From positions 42,353 through 106,352 of the forward strand of contig JAIRVG010000098.1 in assembly GCA_031253995.1 (NCBI GenBank): a stretch of DNA of 64,000 nt, given 5' to 3'. The position numbers were made by a program, and so were the translations under genes. Below the pieces are notes generated by a model. The model ran no database searches. It had not been told where the DNA came from and was given only the letters and a program-made list of their open reading frames with translations. Shown piece by piece: positions 50,605 to 58,480 of this stretch; position 1 is the stretch's first letter, and each line of letters begins with the position of its first letter. The stretch is from Paucimonas sp. GTDB lineage: Bacteria > Pseudomonadota > Gammaproteobacteria > Pseudomonadales > Pseudomonadaceae.

Positions 50605-51686
50605 GTGCTGTCTTCGACCCTTCCACCTACGACCAGCAGCTCGCCGCCAAGGTCGAGCGCCTGCGCGAGCTGCTGGCGCCGTTCGATGCGCCGCAGCCGA
50701 GCGTGTTCGACTCGCCGCGCGAGCACTACCGCCTGCGCGCCGAGTTCCGCCTGTGGCGCCAGGACGGGCAGCGCCATTACGCGATGTTCGCCCCGGGCGA
50801 GAAGCACACGCCGATCCTCATCGAGGACTTCCCCATCGCCAGCCTGCGGATCAACGATCTGATGCCCCGCATGAAAAGCGCGTGGCAGGCCAGCGAGGCG
50901 CTGAGCAACAAGCTGTTCCAGGTGGAGTTCCTCACCACCCTGGCCGGCGACGCCATGATCACCCTGTGCTACCACCGTCCGCTGGACGAGGCCTGGGAAG
51001 TCGAGGCCAGGCGCCTGGCGGAAGAACTGGGCGTGAGCATCATCGGTCGCTCCAAGGGCAAGCGCCTGGTGATCGGTCGGGACTATGCCGTGGAAGCGTT
51101 GAACGTGGCGGGCCGCGAGTTCCGCTACCGCCAGCCGGAAGGCGCCTTCACCCAGCCCAACGGCCAGGTGAACCAGAAGATGCTGGGCTGGGCCCATGAG
51201 GCCCTGGGCCAGCGCGACGACGACCTGCTGGAGCTGTACTGCGGCAACGGCAACTTCACCCTGCCCCTGGCGACCCGCGTGCGCAACGTGCTGGCCACCG
51301 AGATCAGCAAGACCTCGGTGAATGCCGCGCTGCACAACCTCGATGACAACGGGGTGGATAACGTGAAGCTGGTGCGCCTGTCGGCCGAAGAGCTGACCGA
51401 GGCGCTGAACGAGGTGCGGCCGTTCCGTCGCCTGGAAGGCATCGACCTGAAGAGCTACCAGTTCGGCAGCGTGTTCGTCGACCCGCCGCGCGCCGGCATG
51501 GACCCGGACACCTGCGAGCTGACCCGGCGTTTCGACAATATCCTGTACATCTCCTGCAACCCGGAGACGCTGGCGGCGAACATCGCCCAGTTGCATGACA
51601 CCCACCGGATCGAGCGGTGTGCATTGTTCGACCAGTTCCCCTATACCCACCACATGGAAAGTGGGGTGCTGCTGGTTCGGCGGTGA
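50601..51686 (+). CDS. trmA: tRNA (uracil-5-)-methyltransferase TrmA
   Basis: A 361-residue SAM-dependent methylase that makes ribothymidine at position 54 of tRNA. The SAM site LELYCGNGNFTLPLA, the VFVDPPRAGMD motif, the nucleophile Cys319 in ISCNPETLAANI and the general base in HHMESGVLL are all present. The short N terminus lacks a TRAM domain, as expected for TrmA as against RlmD. The start codon overlaps the permease stop by four bases, indicating co-translation. Confidence 0.96.
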   Translation: MSAVFDPSTYDQQLAAKVERLRELLAPFDAPQPSVFDSPREHYRLRAEFRLWRQDGQRHYAMFAPGEKHTPILIEDFPIASLRINDLMPRMKSAWQASEALSNKLFQVEFLTTLAGDAMITLCYHRPLDEAWEVEARRLAEELGVSIIGRSKGKRLVIGRDYAVEALNVAGREFRYRQPEGAFTQPNGQVNQKMLGWAHEALGQRDDDLLELYCGNGNFTLPLATRVRNVLATEISKTSVNAALHNLDDNGVDNVKLVRLSAEELTEALNEVRPFRRLEGIDLKSYQFGSVFVDPPRAGMDPDTCELTRRFDNILYISCNPETLAANIAQLHDTHRIERCALFDQFPYTHHMESGVLLVRR

Positions 51687-51691
51687 TCTCT

Positions 51692-51757
51692 CGGGCCTCA
51701 TCGCTGGCAAGCCAGCTCCCACAGGGTTTGTGGGAGCTGGTTCGGCGATGAGGCCCT
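51692..51757. repeat. Compact inverted REP pair
   Basis: CTCATCGCTGGCAAGCCAGC and a partly degenerate reverse copy (TGTGGGAGCTGGTTCGGCGATGAGG) with almost no linker, between convergent trmA and the phosphodiesterase-like gene. The second copy has lost the GCTTGCCA core. Confidence 0.85.
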
Positions 51758-51762
51758 GACAG

Positions 51763-52917
51763 TCAACACATCAACAACGGCACCACCTGATCCGCATCGG
51801 TCAACGCCCCATGGTGGCCCAGCCAGCGACTTGCCGCCGACTCCACCTCGCTGCGAATGATCCCCCCGGCGCCATTCGGCACCACGATCAGGTCACCGAT
51901 CCGCCCCTCCGCCTGGCTCAGCATCACATCGCCGAACAACCCGGCACCGATGGCATCCGCCTTGTTCAGCACCGTGTAAGCCTCCCCCAACCGATCACGC
52001 CAGCGCTCCTGGATCCGGTCCAGCCGCCCCGGATCGACGTAGACATGCCGCGCGCGAATATCCCCGGCCACCGCCAGCACCCCGTCCTGCAAGCCTGGCT
52101 CACAGTCGAAATCCACCACCGCATCGGCATCCAGCCCGAGCATGCCGTGGTCGGCGGTCACCAGCAGCCGAGCGCCGGCGGGCAACTGCTGGAAGATGCC
52201 CTCGGCCAGGCGGTCGGCAACCCGCAACTGTGCCAGCCACGGCTCGGAACCCGGGCCGAACAGGTGCCCGGCGAAATCCAGGTCGGCGAAATAGGCGAAG
52301 CACAGCGCCGGCGCATTCACCTGCAGCGCCTGGTGCACCAGCTCCGGATAGGCGTAGTAGGACGGCGCCCCAAGGATCTGCGAGCCCCGATAGATGGCCC
52401 GGGTATAGGCCGACTCGGCATAGCGCGCCGGCATCACCGTGCTGATCCGCAGGCCCTGCTCGGTGGCCTGCTCCCAGGCGGTCTGCGGCACGATGAAGCG
52501 CTCTGGCGGCGGTGCCTGGGTCACGGCCTGGCCTGCGACGAAGGGCGCGCAGCTCCAGGTCAGCGGCGAGAACTCGCTGTCGGCATCCAGGGCGAAGCTG
52601 CAGCCGACGATGCCATGGGCACCGCTGCCCAGCCCGGACGCCAGGGCCGCCAGGCTCGATGCAGTGGTGGCGGGGAACCCGACCCTGAACACGCCCTCCG
52701 GGCGCATCAACGCAGCGAGGAACGGCGCGTGCCCGGCATGCTGCTGCAACAGCCCATGGCCCAGCCCGTCGATCAGCAGCAGGCAGGTCGCGGACGACGG
52801 TGTCAGCCCGAACGGATTGCGAAAGCCCACCGCGCCCAGCGCCGCGAGCACCGAGTGGCTCAGGTTGGCCAGGCCGGGCCACGTCTGATGCTGGGTAACG
52901 TCCATTTTCACCGCCAT
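51763..52917 (-). CDS. Alkaline-phosphatase-superfamily phosphodiesterase
   Basis: A 384-residue cytoplasmic protein of the type I phosphodiesterase/nucleotide pyrophosphatase fold. The metal-site landmarks are LLIDGLGHGLL (Asp), the nucleophile region VGFPATTASSLAALASG (a Thr or Ser in the PATTAS turn), CFAYFADLDFAGHLFG (Asp and His) and LLVTADHGML (Asp-His). The substrate is unknown. GGAGGG precedes the ATG at 52917. It is divergent from the shikimate dehydrogenase-like gene; no obvious functional link is seen. Confidence 0.85.
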   Translation of the reverse strand: MAVKMDVTQHQTWPGLANLSHSVLAALGAVGFRNPFGLTPSSATCLLLIDGLGHGLLQQHAGHAPFLAALMRPEGVFRVGFPATTASSLAALASGLGSGAHGIVGCSFALDADSEFSPLTWSCAPFVAGQAVTQAPPPERFIVPQTAWEQATEQGLRISTVMPARYAESAYTRAIYRGSQILGAPSYYAYPELVHQALQVNAPALCFAYFADLDFAGHLFGPGSEPWLAQLRVADRLAEGIFQQLPAGARLLVTADHGMLGLDADAVVDFDCEPGLQDGVLAVAGDIRARHVYVDPGRLDRIQERWRDRLGEAYTVLNKADAIGAGLFGDVMLSQAEGRIGDLIVVPNGAGGIIRSEVESAASRWLGHHGALTDADQVVPLLMC

Positions 52918-53009
52918 TTACGTCCCTCCTCCATGGTCGAGGCACAAGGTGTAGCACGAGCCTGTGCGATCAGCGAACACTAATCGCAGCCGCCGATTGA
53001 TTCCTGTTA

Positions 53010-53028
53010 ACCAACCGGTACATTTTGT
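53010..53028 (+). promoter_or_regulatory. Candidate TetR-regulator site before the shikimate dehydrogenase gene
   Basis: The sequence ACCAACCGGTACATTTTGT shares 13 of 19 positions with the site at 56872-56890 (ACGAACTGGTTAGTTTTGT). Both promoters belong to the hydroaromatic module that surrounds a tetR gene. Confidence 0.45.
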
Positions 53029-53050
53029 CGGAACTCCCTTTCCAATCGCC

Positions 53051-53061
53051 AAGAACAACAA
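53051..53061 (+). promoter_or_regulatory. Hfq/Crc-type CA motif at the shikimate dehydrogenase start
   Basis: AAGAACAACAA contains overlapping AANAANAA motifs and directly abuts the ribosome binding site CGGAG, 13 bp before the ATG. It is an ideal place for Hfq/Crc repression of a catabolic gene. Confidence 0.65.
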
Positions 53062-53074
53062 CGGAGTCTTACCG

Positions 53075-53935
53075 ATGAATCTGGCCAAACCGCCCGGCGT
53101 TCTCGCCGGCCTGATCGGCGCGGGCATCCAGGCCTCGCGCACCCCTGCGCTGCATGAACACGAAGGCGCCGCCCAGGGCCTGACCTACCTGTACCGGCTG
53201 ATCGACCTCGACCAGCTCAAGCTCGACAGCAGCGCCCTCGAAGAGCTGCTCACCGCTGCCCAGTACATGGGCTTCACCGGCCTGAACATCACCTTCCCGT
53301 GCAAGCAGGCGATCCTGCCGCTGCTGGATGAACTGTCGCCGGAAGCCCGGGGCATCGGCGCGGTGAACACCGTGGTGCTGAAGGATGGCCGGCGCGTCGG
53401 CCACAACACCGACTGCCTGGGCTTTGCCGAAGGCTTGCGTCGCGGCCTGCCGGAGGTATCGCGCCAGCGCGTGGTGCAGATGGGCGCCGGTGGCGCCGGT
53501 GCGGCCGTGGCCCATGCCCTGCTCAGCGAAGGCGTGGAACAGCTGACCGTGTTCGACGTCGAGGCCGAACGGGCCCAGGCCCTTGTGGATAACCTCAACC
53601 AGCATTTCCCGGGCAGCCGCGCCAAGGTCGGTCATGACCTGGAAAGCGCCGTCGGCCAGGCCTGCGGGCTGGTCAACACCACGCCGATGGGCATGGCCAA
53701 GCTGCCGGGCATGCCGGTGCCCAAGGCCCTGCTGCGGGCGGAGCTGTGGGTTGCGGAGATCGTCTATTTCCCGCTGGAAACCGAGCTGCTGCGCGAAGCC
53801 CGCGCCCTCGGCTGCCGCACGCTGAACGGCGCCACCATGGCGGTGTACCAGGCGGTCAAGGCGTTCGAGCTGTTCAGCGGGGTGACGCCCGATGCGCTGC
53901 GGATGACCGAGCATTTCCACAGCCTGGGCGCCTGA
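53075..53935 (+). CDS. Shikimate/quinate dehydrogenase-like protein, probably NAD-dependent
   Basis: A 286-residue AroE-family enzyme. The shikimate site (SRTPALHEHEG, GLNITFPCKQAI with the catalytic Lys, GAVNTV, GHNTDCLGF with the Asp) is intact, followed by the Rossmann turn GAGGAGAAVAHAL. Biosynthetic AroE has an NRTxxRA motif after the second strand for NADP. Here it is FDVEAERA, whose aspartate suggests NAD use, as in catabolic quinate/shikimate dehydrogenases. The location with quiC1, an MFS carrier and tetR supports a catabolic role: shikimate or quinate oxidised toward 3-dehydroshikimate. Which substrate is preferred cannot be told. Confidence 0.88.
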   Translation: MNLAKPPGVLAGLIGAGIQASRTPALHEHEGAAQGLTYLYRLIDLDQLKLDSSALEELLTAAQYMGFTGLNITFPCKQAILPLLDELSPEARGIGAVNTVVLKDGRRVGHNTDCLGFAEGLRRGLPEVSRQRVVQMGAGGAGAAVAHALLSEGVEQLTVFDVEAERAQALVDNLNQHFPGSRAKVGHDLESAVGQACGLVNTTPMGMAKLPGMPVPKALLRAELWVAEIVYFPLETELLREARALGCRTLNGATMAVYQAVKAFELFSGVTPDALRMTEHFHSLGA

Positions 53936-53941
53936 GATGGA

Positions 53942-53970
53942 AAAACGCCGCGGAACCTGTCCGCGGCGTT
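53942..53970 (-). terminator. Terminator between the dehydrogenase gene and tetR
   Basis: Perfect 11-bp stem AACGCCGCGGA / TCCGCGGCGTT with loop ACCTG. On the minus strand it is followed by TTTTT, ending the tetR transcript, and it can also end the convergent dehydrogenase transcript. Confidence 0.9.
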
Positions 53971-53977
53971 GTCGTGA

Positions 53978-54646
53978 TCAGGCCTGCAGGTAGCGCAGTA
54001 CCGAGTCGCAGATCATTTCCTTGTGCCGGGCCTTCACGGCCTGGTCCTCGAAGTCGACCTGGAAGATCTCGCCAAAGGTGTGACGGTTGGACACCCGGTA
54101 GAAGCAGAACGAACTGATCAGCAAGTGCACGTCCAGCGCCTCCAGGCCCTGGCGGAAAATCCCTTCATTGGCGCCGCGGCGAAGGATTTCATCCAGCGCC
54201 TGGAGCACCGTCTTGTTCATCGAACGGATCGCCGAGGACTGCTTCACGTACTCGCCGTGGTGCATGTTCTCGTTGCACACGATGCGCACGAAATCGACGT
54301 TGCGGTCGTGGTGGTCGAAGGTGAACTCCACCAGCCGGCGGATGCCGGTGCGCGGCTCCAGCTCGGCCAGGTGCAGGCTGCTTTCGGTGCTGCGGATATC
54401 ACCGTAGAGCTTCTCCAGCACCTCGACGTACAACTCCTCCTTGCTGTTGAAGTAGTAGTAGATCATCCGCTTGGAGGTATGGGTGCGCTCGGCGATGGCG
54501 TCGACCCGCGCACCGGCCAGGCCTTGATGGACGAACTCGGTGATCGCCGCCTGGAGAATGTTCTCGCGGGTCTTTTCCGGATTGTTCTTGCGACCTTTGC
54601 GCGGCGTGGTGGCCGTCGCCTCGGCGAGTGCGGGGGTAGTCGTCAT
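53978..54646 (-). CDS. TetR/AcrR family regulator of the hydroaromatic module
   Basis: A 222-residue TetR-type repressor. The HTH is at about residues 27-72 (ENILQAAITEFVHQGLAGARVDAIAERTHTSKRMIYYYFNSKEELY). The C-terminal ligand domain begins FTFDHHDRNVDFVRIVCNEN, typical of the YcdC/RutR-like TetR_C group. An N-terminal basic arm (TTPRKGRKNNPEK) precedes the HTH. The ATG at 54646 is the best start. It lies between the dehydrogenase gene and quiC1 and is a likely controller of both; ligand unknown. Confidence 0.88.
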   Translation of the reverse strand: MTTTPALAEATATTPRKGRKNNPEKTRENILQAAITEFVHQGLAGARVDAIAERTHTSKRMIYYYFNSKEELYVEVLEKLYGDIRSTESSLHLAELEPRTGIRRLVEFTFDHHDRNVDFVRIVCNENMHHGEYVKQSSAIRSMNKTVLQALDEILRRGANEGIFRQGLEALDVHLLISSFCFYRVSNRHTFGEIFQVDFEDQAVKARHKEMICDSVLRYLQA

Positions 54647-54754
54647 ACGGGACTCGTGGCCTTCGATTAACGGCGCAATTATGGGCCCCGGTTGCATCAG
54701 AAGAAAGCCTTGGGGGTTGTGGGGGGATAGTCCGTGAGTTGTGAGGTGTTGCCG

Positions 54755-54869
54755 AGGGCCTCATCGCTGGCAAGCCAGCTCCCACAGGATCCTTGGCTGG
54801 CCCTGACTGCCACAGGGTTAGCGGTGCACGCTATCCCTGTGGGAGCTGGCTTGCCAGCGATGAGGCCCT
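54755..54869. repeat. Inverted REP pair with conserved linker (BIME)
   Basis: Two inverted REP cores flank a linker containing TTAGCGGTGCACGCTATCCCTGTG. That linker is nearly the same as in the elements at 3363-3547 and 60297-60380, so the composite unit, not just the palindrome, has been copied. Confidence 0.9.
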
Positions 54870-54875
54870 CGAACC

Positions 54876-56792
54876 TTACAACTTGGCGTGGCGCAACCCA
54901 CCACTGCGGGCCTTGGCCATCGCCGCCAGGCGCACCGCCACGTTCGCCGCGCCATATCCGGCATAACCATTGCGCCGCTGGATCACCTCGAAGAAGAAAC
55001 GCTCCTCGAACGGCTCGGTGTACACGTGGAACAGCTCGCCGCCGTTGGCATCGCGGTCATACAGCACGTTGTAGTAGGCCAGCTCGCTGAGGAACTCGTC
55101 GTCGAAATCGAAGCGCGCCGCCAGGTCGTCGTAGTAGTTCAGCGGAATGTCCAGCAGCGCCACCCCGGCTTCCTTGGCCTTCTTCACCGCGGTGAAGATG
55201 TCCTCGCAATCGAAGGCGATGTGATGCACCCCCGAGCCACGGTAATGCGACAGCGCATGGGAAATCGCCGTGTTGCGGTTTTCCGAGATGTTCAGCGGCA
55301 GGCGGATGCTGCTGCACTGGCTCCGCAGGGCACGACTCTTCACCAGGCCGTATGGGTCCGGCAGCACCACTTCGTCGTCGGCCTTGAAGTCCAGCAGGCT
55401 CTTGTAGAACAGCACCCAGGTATCCAGGCCATCGGCCGGCAGGGCCATGGCCATGTGGTCGATACGGGTCAGGCCAAGGCTGCCCGGCGCGGCCGCGGCG
55501 TCAAGGCTGAAGTCGGTGTCGTAGATGGTCTGGCCATTGGCATCCTGGTCCACCAGGTAGATCAGGCTGCCGTCCGGCGCCCGCACCGCCGCCAGTTGGC
55601 GCTCGTTGGGGCCGACCAGGCCACGATAGGGCTGGCCGTGATAACCGACGGCACGGGCCAGGGCGCTTGCGCTGTCCTTGACCCGCACGGCGGTGGCGCA
55701 CAGCGACGGGCCATGGCTCTCGAAGAAGTTGTGGGCGAAGGAATACGGTTCGGCATTGAGGATCAGGTTGATGTCGCCCTGGCGCAGCAGGCTGACGTTC
55801 TTCGAACGGTGCTGGCCAACCTTGGCGAAACCGAGGCCTTCCAGCCAGCCGCCGAGCTTGGCGCCCGAGGCGTCGTCCACGGCGAACTCAAGGAATTCGA
55901 CACCGTCATAGGCATCCGCCGCCGGTGGCGCGAACAGCAGCCCAGGCTCGGCCGCCACCGCCGGCGCGGTCTGCAGCAGGCGCTCGCGGGTCTTCTCTTC
56001 GAGGTACAGCAGCGAGCGCAGGCCATCGGCGGCATTGGCCCGCGGCGGCGCGGCGCGGAAGCCGTCGTTGAAGATTTCCAGCGACAGCGGGCCGCGATAA
56101 CCGGCCTTGAGGATCGGCGCGAGGAACGCCGGCAGGTCGAACTCGCCCTGCCCCGGGAAGCAGCGGAAATGCCGGCTCCACTCCAGCACGTCCATGGCCA
56201 GGATCGGCGCGTCGGCCATCTGCACGAAGAAGATCTTCTCCCCCGGCACCTGGGCGATGCCACTCGGGTCGCCCTTGATCGAGTAGGTATGGAAGCTGTC
56301 GAGGATCATCCCCAGCGCCGGGTGATCGGCCTCGCGAACGATGTCCCAGACCTGCTGCCACTGGTTCACGTGGCGGCCCCAGGCCAGGGCTTCGTAGCCG
56401 ATGCGCAGGTTGCGCGCGCCGGCACGCTCGGCCAGCAGGCCGAGGTCGTCCACCAGGATCTGTTTTTCACCCAGGGCATCGGCGGCAACGTTGCTGCACA
56501 CCAGCACCAGATCGGTGCCAAGCTCCTGCATCAGGTCGAACTTGCGTTCGGCCCGGTCGAGGTTGCGTGCCAGACGCTCGCGAGGGCAGCCCTCGAAGTC
56601 GCGAAACGGCTGGAACAGGGTGATATCCAGGCCCAGGTCGGCACAGCGCTGCCTGATTTCGCGAGGGCTGCCATCGTAATAAAGAAGGTCGTTCTCAAAG
56701 ATCTCGACGCCGTCGAAACCCGCGGCGGCTATGGCTTCGAGCTTTTCCGGCAAGGTGCCGCTGAGGGACACGGTGGCAATCGAACGCTGCAT
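54876..56792 (-). CDS. quiC1: 3-Dehydroshikimate dehydratase fused to an HPPD-like VOC domain (QuiC1)
   Basis: A 638-residue two-domain protein. Residues 1-275 form a TIM-barrel dehydratase (AP_endonuc_2 fold) that converts 3-dehydroshikimate to protocatechuate. The metal ligands Glu134 (GYEALAWG), Asp165 (ILDSFHTY), Gln191 (VQMADAP) and Glu239 (SLEIFND), with His168, all fall at the residue numbers I recall for P. putida QuiC1. Residues ~295-635 resemble 4-hydroxyphenylpyruvate dioxygenase, with an intact 2-His-1-Glu iron site: His446 (RIDHMAMA), His524 (GVHHIAFD) and Glu602 (FFFEVIQRR). What the second domain oxidises is not settled. It is divergent from the MFS carrier gene. Confidence 0.95.
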   Translation of the reverse strand: MQRSIATVSLSGTLPEKLEAIAAAGFDGVEIFENDLLYYDGSPREIRQRCADLGLDITLFQPFRDFEGCPRERLARNLDRAERKFDLMQELGTDLVLVCSNVAADALGEKQILVDDLGLLAERAGARNLRIGYEALAWGRHVNQWQQVWDIVREADHPALGMILDSFHTYSIKGDPSGIAQVPGEKIFFVQMADAPILAMDVLEWSRHFRCFPGQGEFDLPAFLAPILKAGYRGPLSLEIFNDGFRAAPPRANAADGLRSLLYLEEKTRERLLQTAPAVAAEPGLLFAPPAADAYDGVEFLEFAVDDASGAKLGGWLEGLGFAKVGQHRSKNVSLLRQGDINLILNAEPYSFAHNFFESHGPSLCATAVRVKDSASALARAVGYHGQPYRGLVGPNERQLAAVRAPDGSLIYLVDQDANGQTIYDTDFSLDAAAAPGSLGLTRIDHMAMALPADGLDTWVLFYKSLLDFKADDEVVLPDPYGLVKSRALRSQCSSIRLPLNISENRNTAISHALSHYRGSGVHHIAFDCEDIFTAVKKAKEAGVALLDIPLNYYDDLAARFDFDDEFLSELAYYNVLYDRDANGGELFHVYTEPFEERFFFEVIQRRNGYAGYGAANVAVRLAAMAKARSGGLRHAKL

Positions 56793-56871
56793 CTTCAGTC
56801 TCCAACGGGCAGGCAGTGCCCAAACTGATAAGAATTATTGGCCGGGGCGGAAATCCGCTCAAGAAAAAGGT

Positions 56872-56890
56872 ACGAACTGGTTAGTTTTGT
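56872..56890 (+). promoter_or_regulatory. Candidate TetR-regulator site between quiC1 and the MFS gene
   Basis: ACGAACTGGTTAGTTTTGT contains the imperfect palindrome ACgAACtgGTTaGT, a common TetR-type operator layout, 80 bp from the quiC1 start. It shares 13 of 19 positions with 53010-53028. Confidence 0.5.
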
Positions 56891-57082
56891 GTGCGATTAT
56901 CGCCCGAAATGCGCCGTGATGAATTGACCCTTTTTTGAGCAGTGCGCACCATTTCAAACCATGGAAGCAGGGATCCTGGCCACCGCACCCGGTCGATCCT
57001 GCCAAATAAGGCTTAGTGCAATGCCGTTTCTTGCGTCACCCAAGGCTCGACCCATAAACATAAAAAATACGGGTAACCCACG

Positions 57083-58423
57083 ATGATCCACAGCTCCAGC
57101 AATCCCGTTGCTCAGCCGTTGAGCAGCTCCCCGCACGCCGGAATCGGCGACAAGATCCGTGGCGCCATGGCCGTGGGCAAGACCCGCTGGGTCATGCTCG
57201 CCCTGGTGTTCTTCGCCACCACCCTCAACTACATCGACCGCGCCGCCCTCGGCGTCATGCAGCCCATCCTGGCCAAGGAAATGAGCTGGACGGCGATGGA
57301 CTACGCCAACATCAACTTCTGGTTCCAGGTCGGCTACGCCATCGGCTTCGTCCTGCAGGGCCGGCTGATCGACAAGGTCGGCGTCAAGCGCGTGTTCTTC
57401 TGCGCCGTGCTGCTCTGGAGCCTGGCCACCGGCGCCCACGGCCTGGCCACCTCGGCGGTCGGCTTCATGGTCTGCCGCTTCATCCTCGGCCTGACCGAAG
57501 CCGCCAACTACCCGGCCTGCGTCAAGACCACCCGCCTGTGGTTCCCGGCCGGTGAACGCGCCGTGGCCACCGGCATCTTCAACGCCGGTACCAACGTCGG
57601 CGCCATGTTCACCCCGATGCTGCTGCCGCTGATCCTCACCGTGTGGGGCTGGCAGGCCGCGTTCATGGCCATGGGCGCCCTGGGCCTGGTCTGGGCGATT
57701 TTCTGGGGCCTGAAATACTTCAACCCCGAAGACCACCCGACCGTCACCGATGCCGAGCGCGCCTACGTGATGGGCGAAGCGGAGCCTGAGCAGAAAGGCG
57801 TGCCGTTCTCGCGGATCCTGCGCATGCGGGGCACCTGGGCCTTCGCCCTGGCCTACTCGATCACCGCGCCGGTGTTCTGGTTCTACCTGTACTGGCTGCC
57901 ACCGTTCCTCAACCAGCAATACAGCCTGGGCATCAGCGTCACCCAGATGGGCATCCCGCTGATCGTCATCTACCTCAGCGCCGACTTCGGCAGCGTCGGC
58001 GGCGGCATCCTCTCGTCGTTCCTGATCGGCCGCGGTGTCAATCCGGTCAAGGCGCGCCTGATGTCGATGGCCCTGTTCGCCGCCACCATCATCGGCGTGA
58101 TCTTCGCCGCCGGCGCCAGCAGCCTGTGGGTCGCGGTACTGGCGATCTCCCTGGCCATCGCCGCGCACCAGGCCTGGACCGCCAACATCTGGAGCCTGGT
58201 GATGGACTACACGCCCAAGCACATGATGAGCACCGTGTTCGGCTTCGGCGGCATGTGCGCGGCCATCGGCGGCATGTTCATGACCCAGATCGTCGGCTAC
58301 GTGCTGACCACCACCAACAACAACTACACCGTGCTGTTCACCATGATCCCGGCGATGTACTTCATCGCCCTGACCTGGATGTACTTCATGGCGCCACGCA
58401 AGGTACCGAAGGTCGAAGACTGA
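57083..58423 (+). CDS. MFS transporter, ACS family (hydroaromatic acid importer)
   Basis: A 446-residue, 12-helix MFS carrier of the anion:cation symporter family (ExuT/hexuronate-like). It shows TTLNYIDRAALGVMQP in helix 1, motif A-like GRLIDKVGVKR, and RFILGLTEAANYPACVKTTRLWFP, which is the family hallmark. The N terminus is a ~35-residue cytoplasmic tail. Divergent placement from quiC1 and the shared candidate operator suggest it imports quinate, shikimate or dehydroshikimate. A bidirectional terminator follows. Confidence 0.88.
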   Translation: MIHSSSNPVAQPLSSSPHAGIGDKIRGAMAVGKTRWVMLALVFFATTLNYIDRAALGVMQPILAKEMSWTAMDYANINFWFQVGYAIGFVLQGRLIDKVGVKRVFFCAVLLWSLATGAHGLATSAVGFMVCRFILGLTEAANYPACVKTTRLWFPAGERAVATGIFNAGTNVGAMFTPMLLPLILTVWGWQAAFMAMGALGLVWAIFWGLKYFNPEDHPTVTDAERAYVMGEAEPEQKGVPFSRILRMRGTWAFALAYSITAPVFWFYLYWLPPFLNQQYSLGISVTQMGIPLIVIYLSADFGSVGGGILSSFLIGRGVNPVKARLMSMALFAATIIGVIFAAGASSLWVAVLAISLAIAAHQAWTANIWSLVMDYTPKHMMSTVFGFGGMCAAIGGMFMTQIVGYVLTTTNNNYTVLFTMIPAMYFIALTWMYFMAPRKVPKVED

Positions 58424-58442
58424 CCGTCAGCGCCTGACCCAC

Positions 58443-58473
58443 GCGGGGCCTGTTCCGAAAGGACAGGCCCCGC
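58443..58473. terminator. Bidirectional terminator between MFS and DMT genes
   Basis: GCGGGGCCTGT / ACAGGCCCCGC, an 11-bp perfect stem that extends by two more pairs, with loop CGAAA. It separates two convergent genes. Confidence 0.85.
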
Positions 58474-58480
58474 TTGCGTT

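Noticed and set aside
56826..56841. TGATAAGAATTATTGG before quiC1 as a Fur box
   Set aside because: Only the GATAA and ATTAT parts match; the 19-bp consensus is poorly met and the genes are not iron genes.
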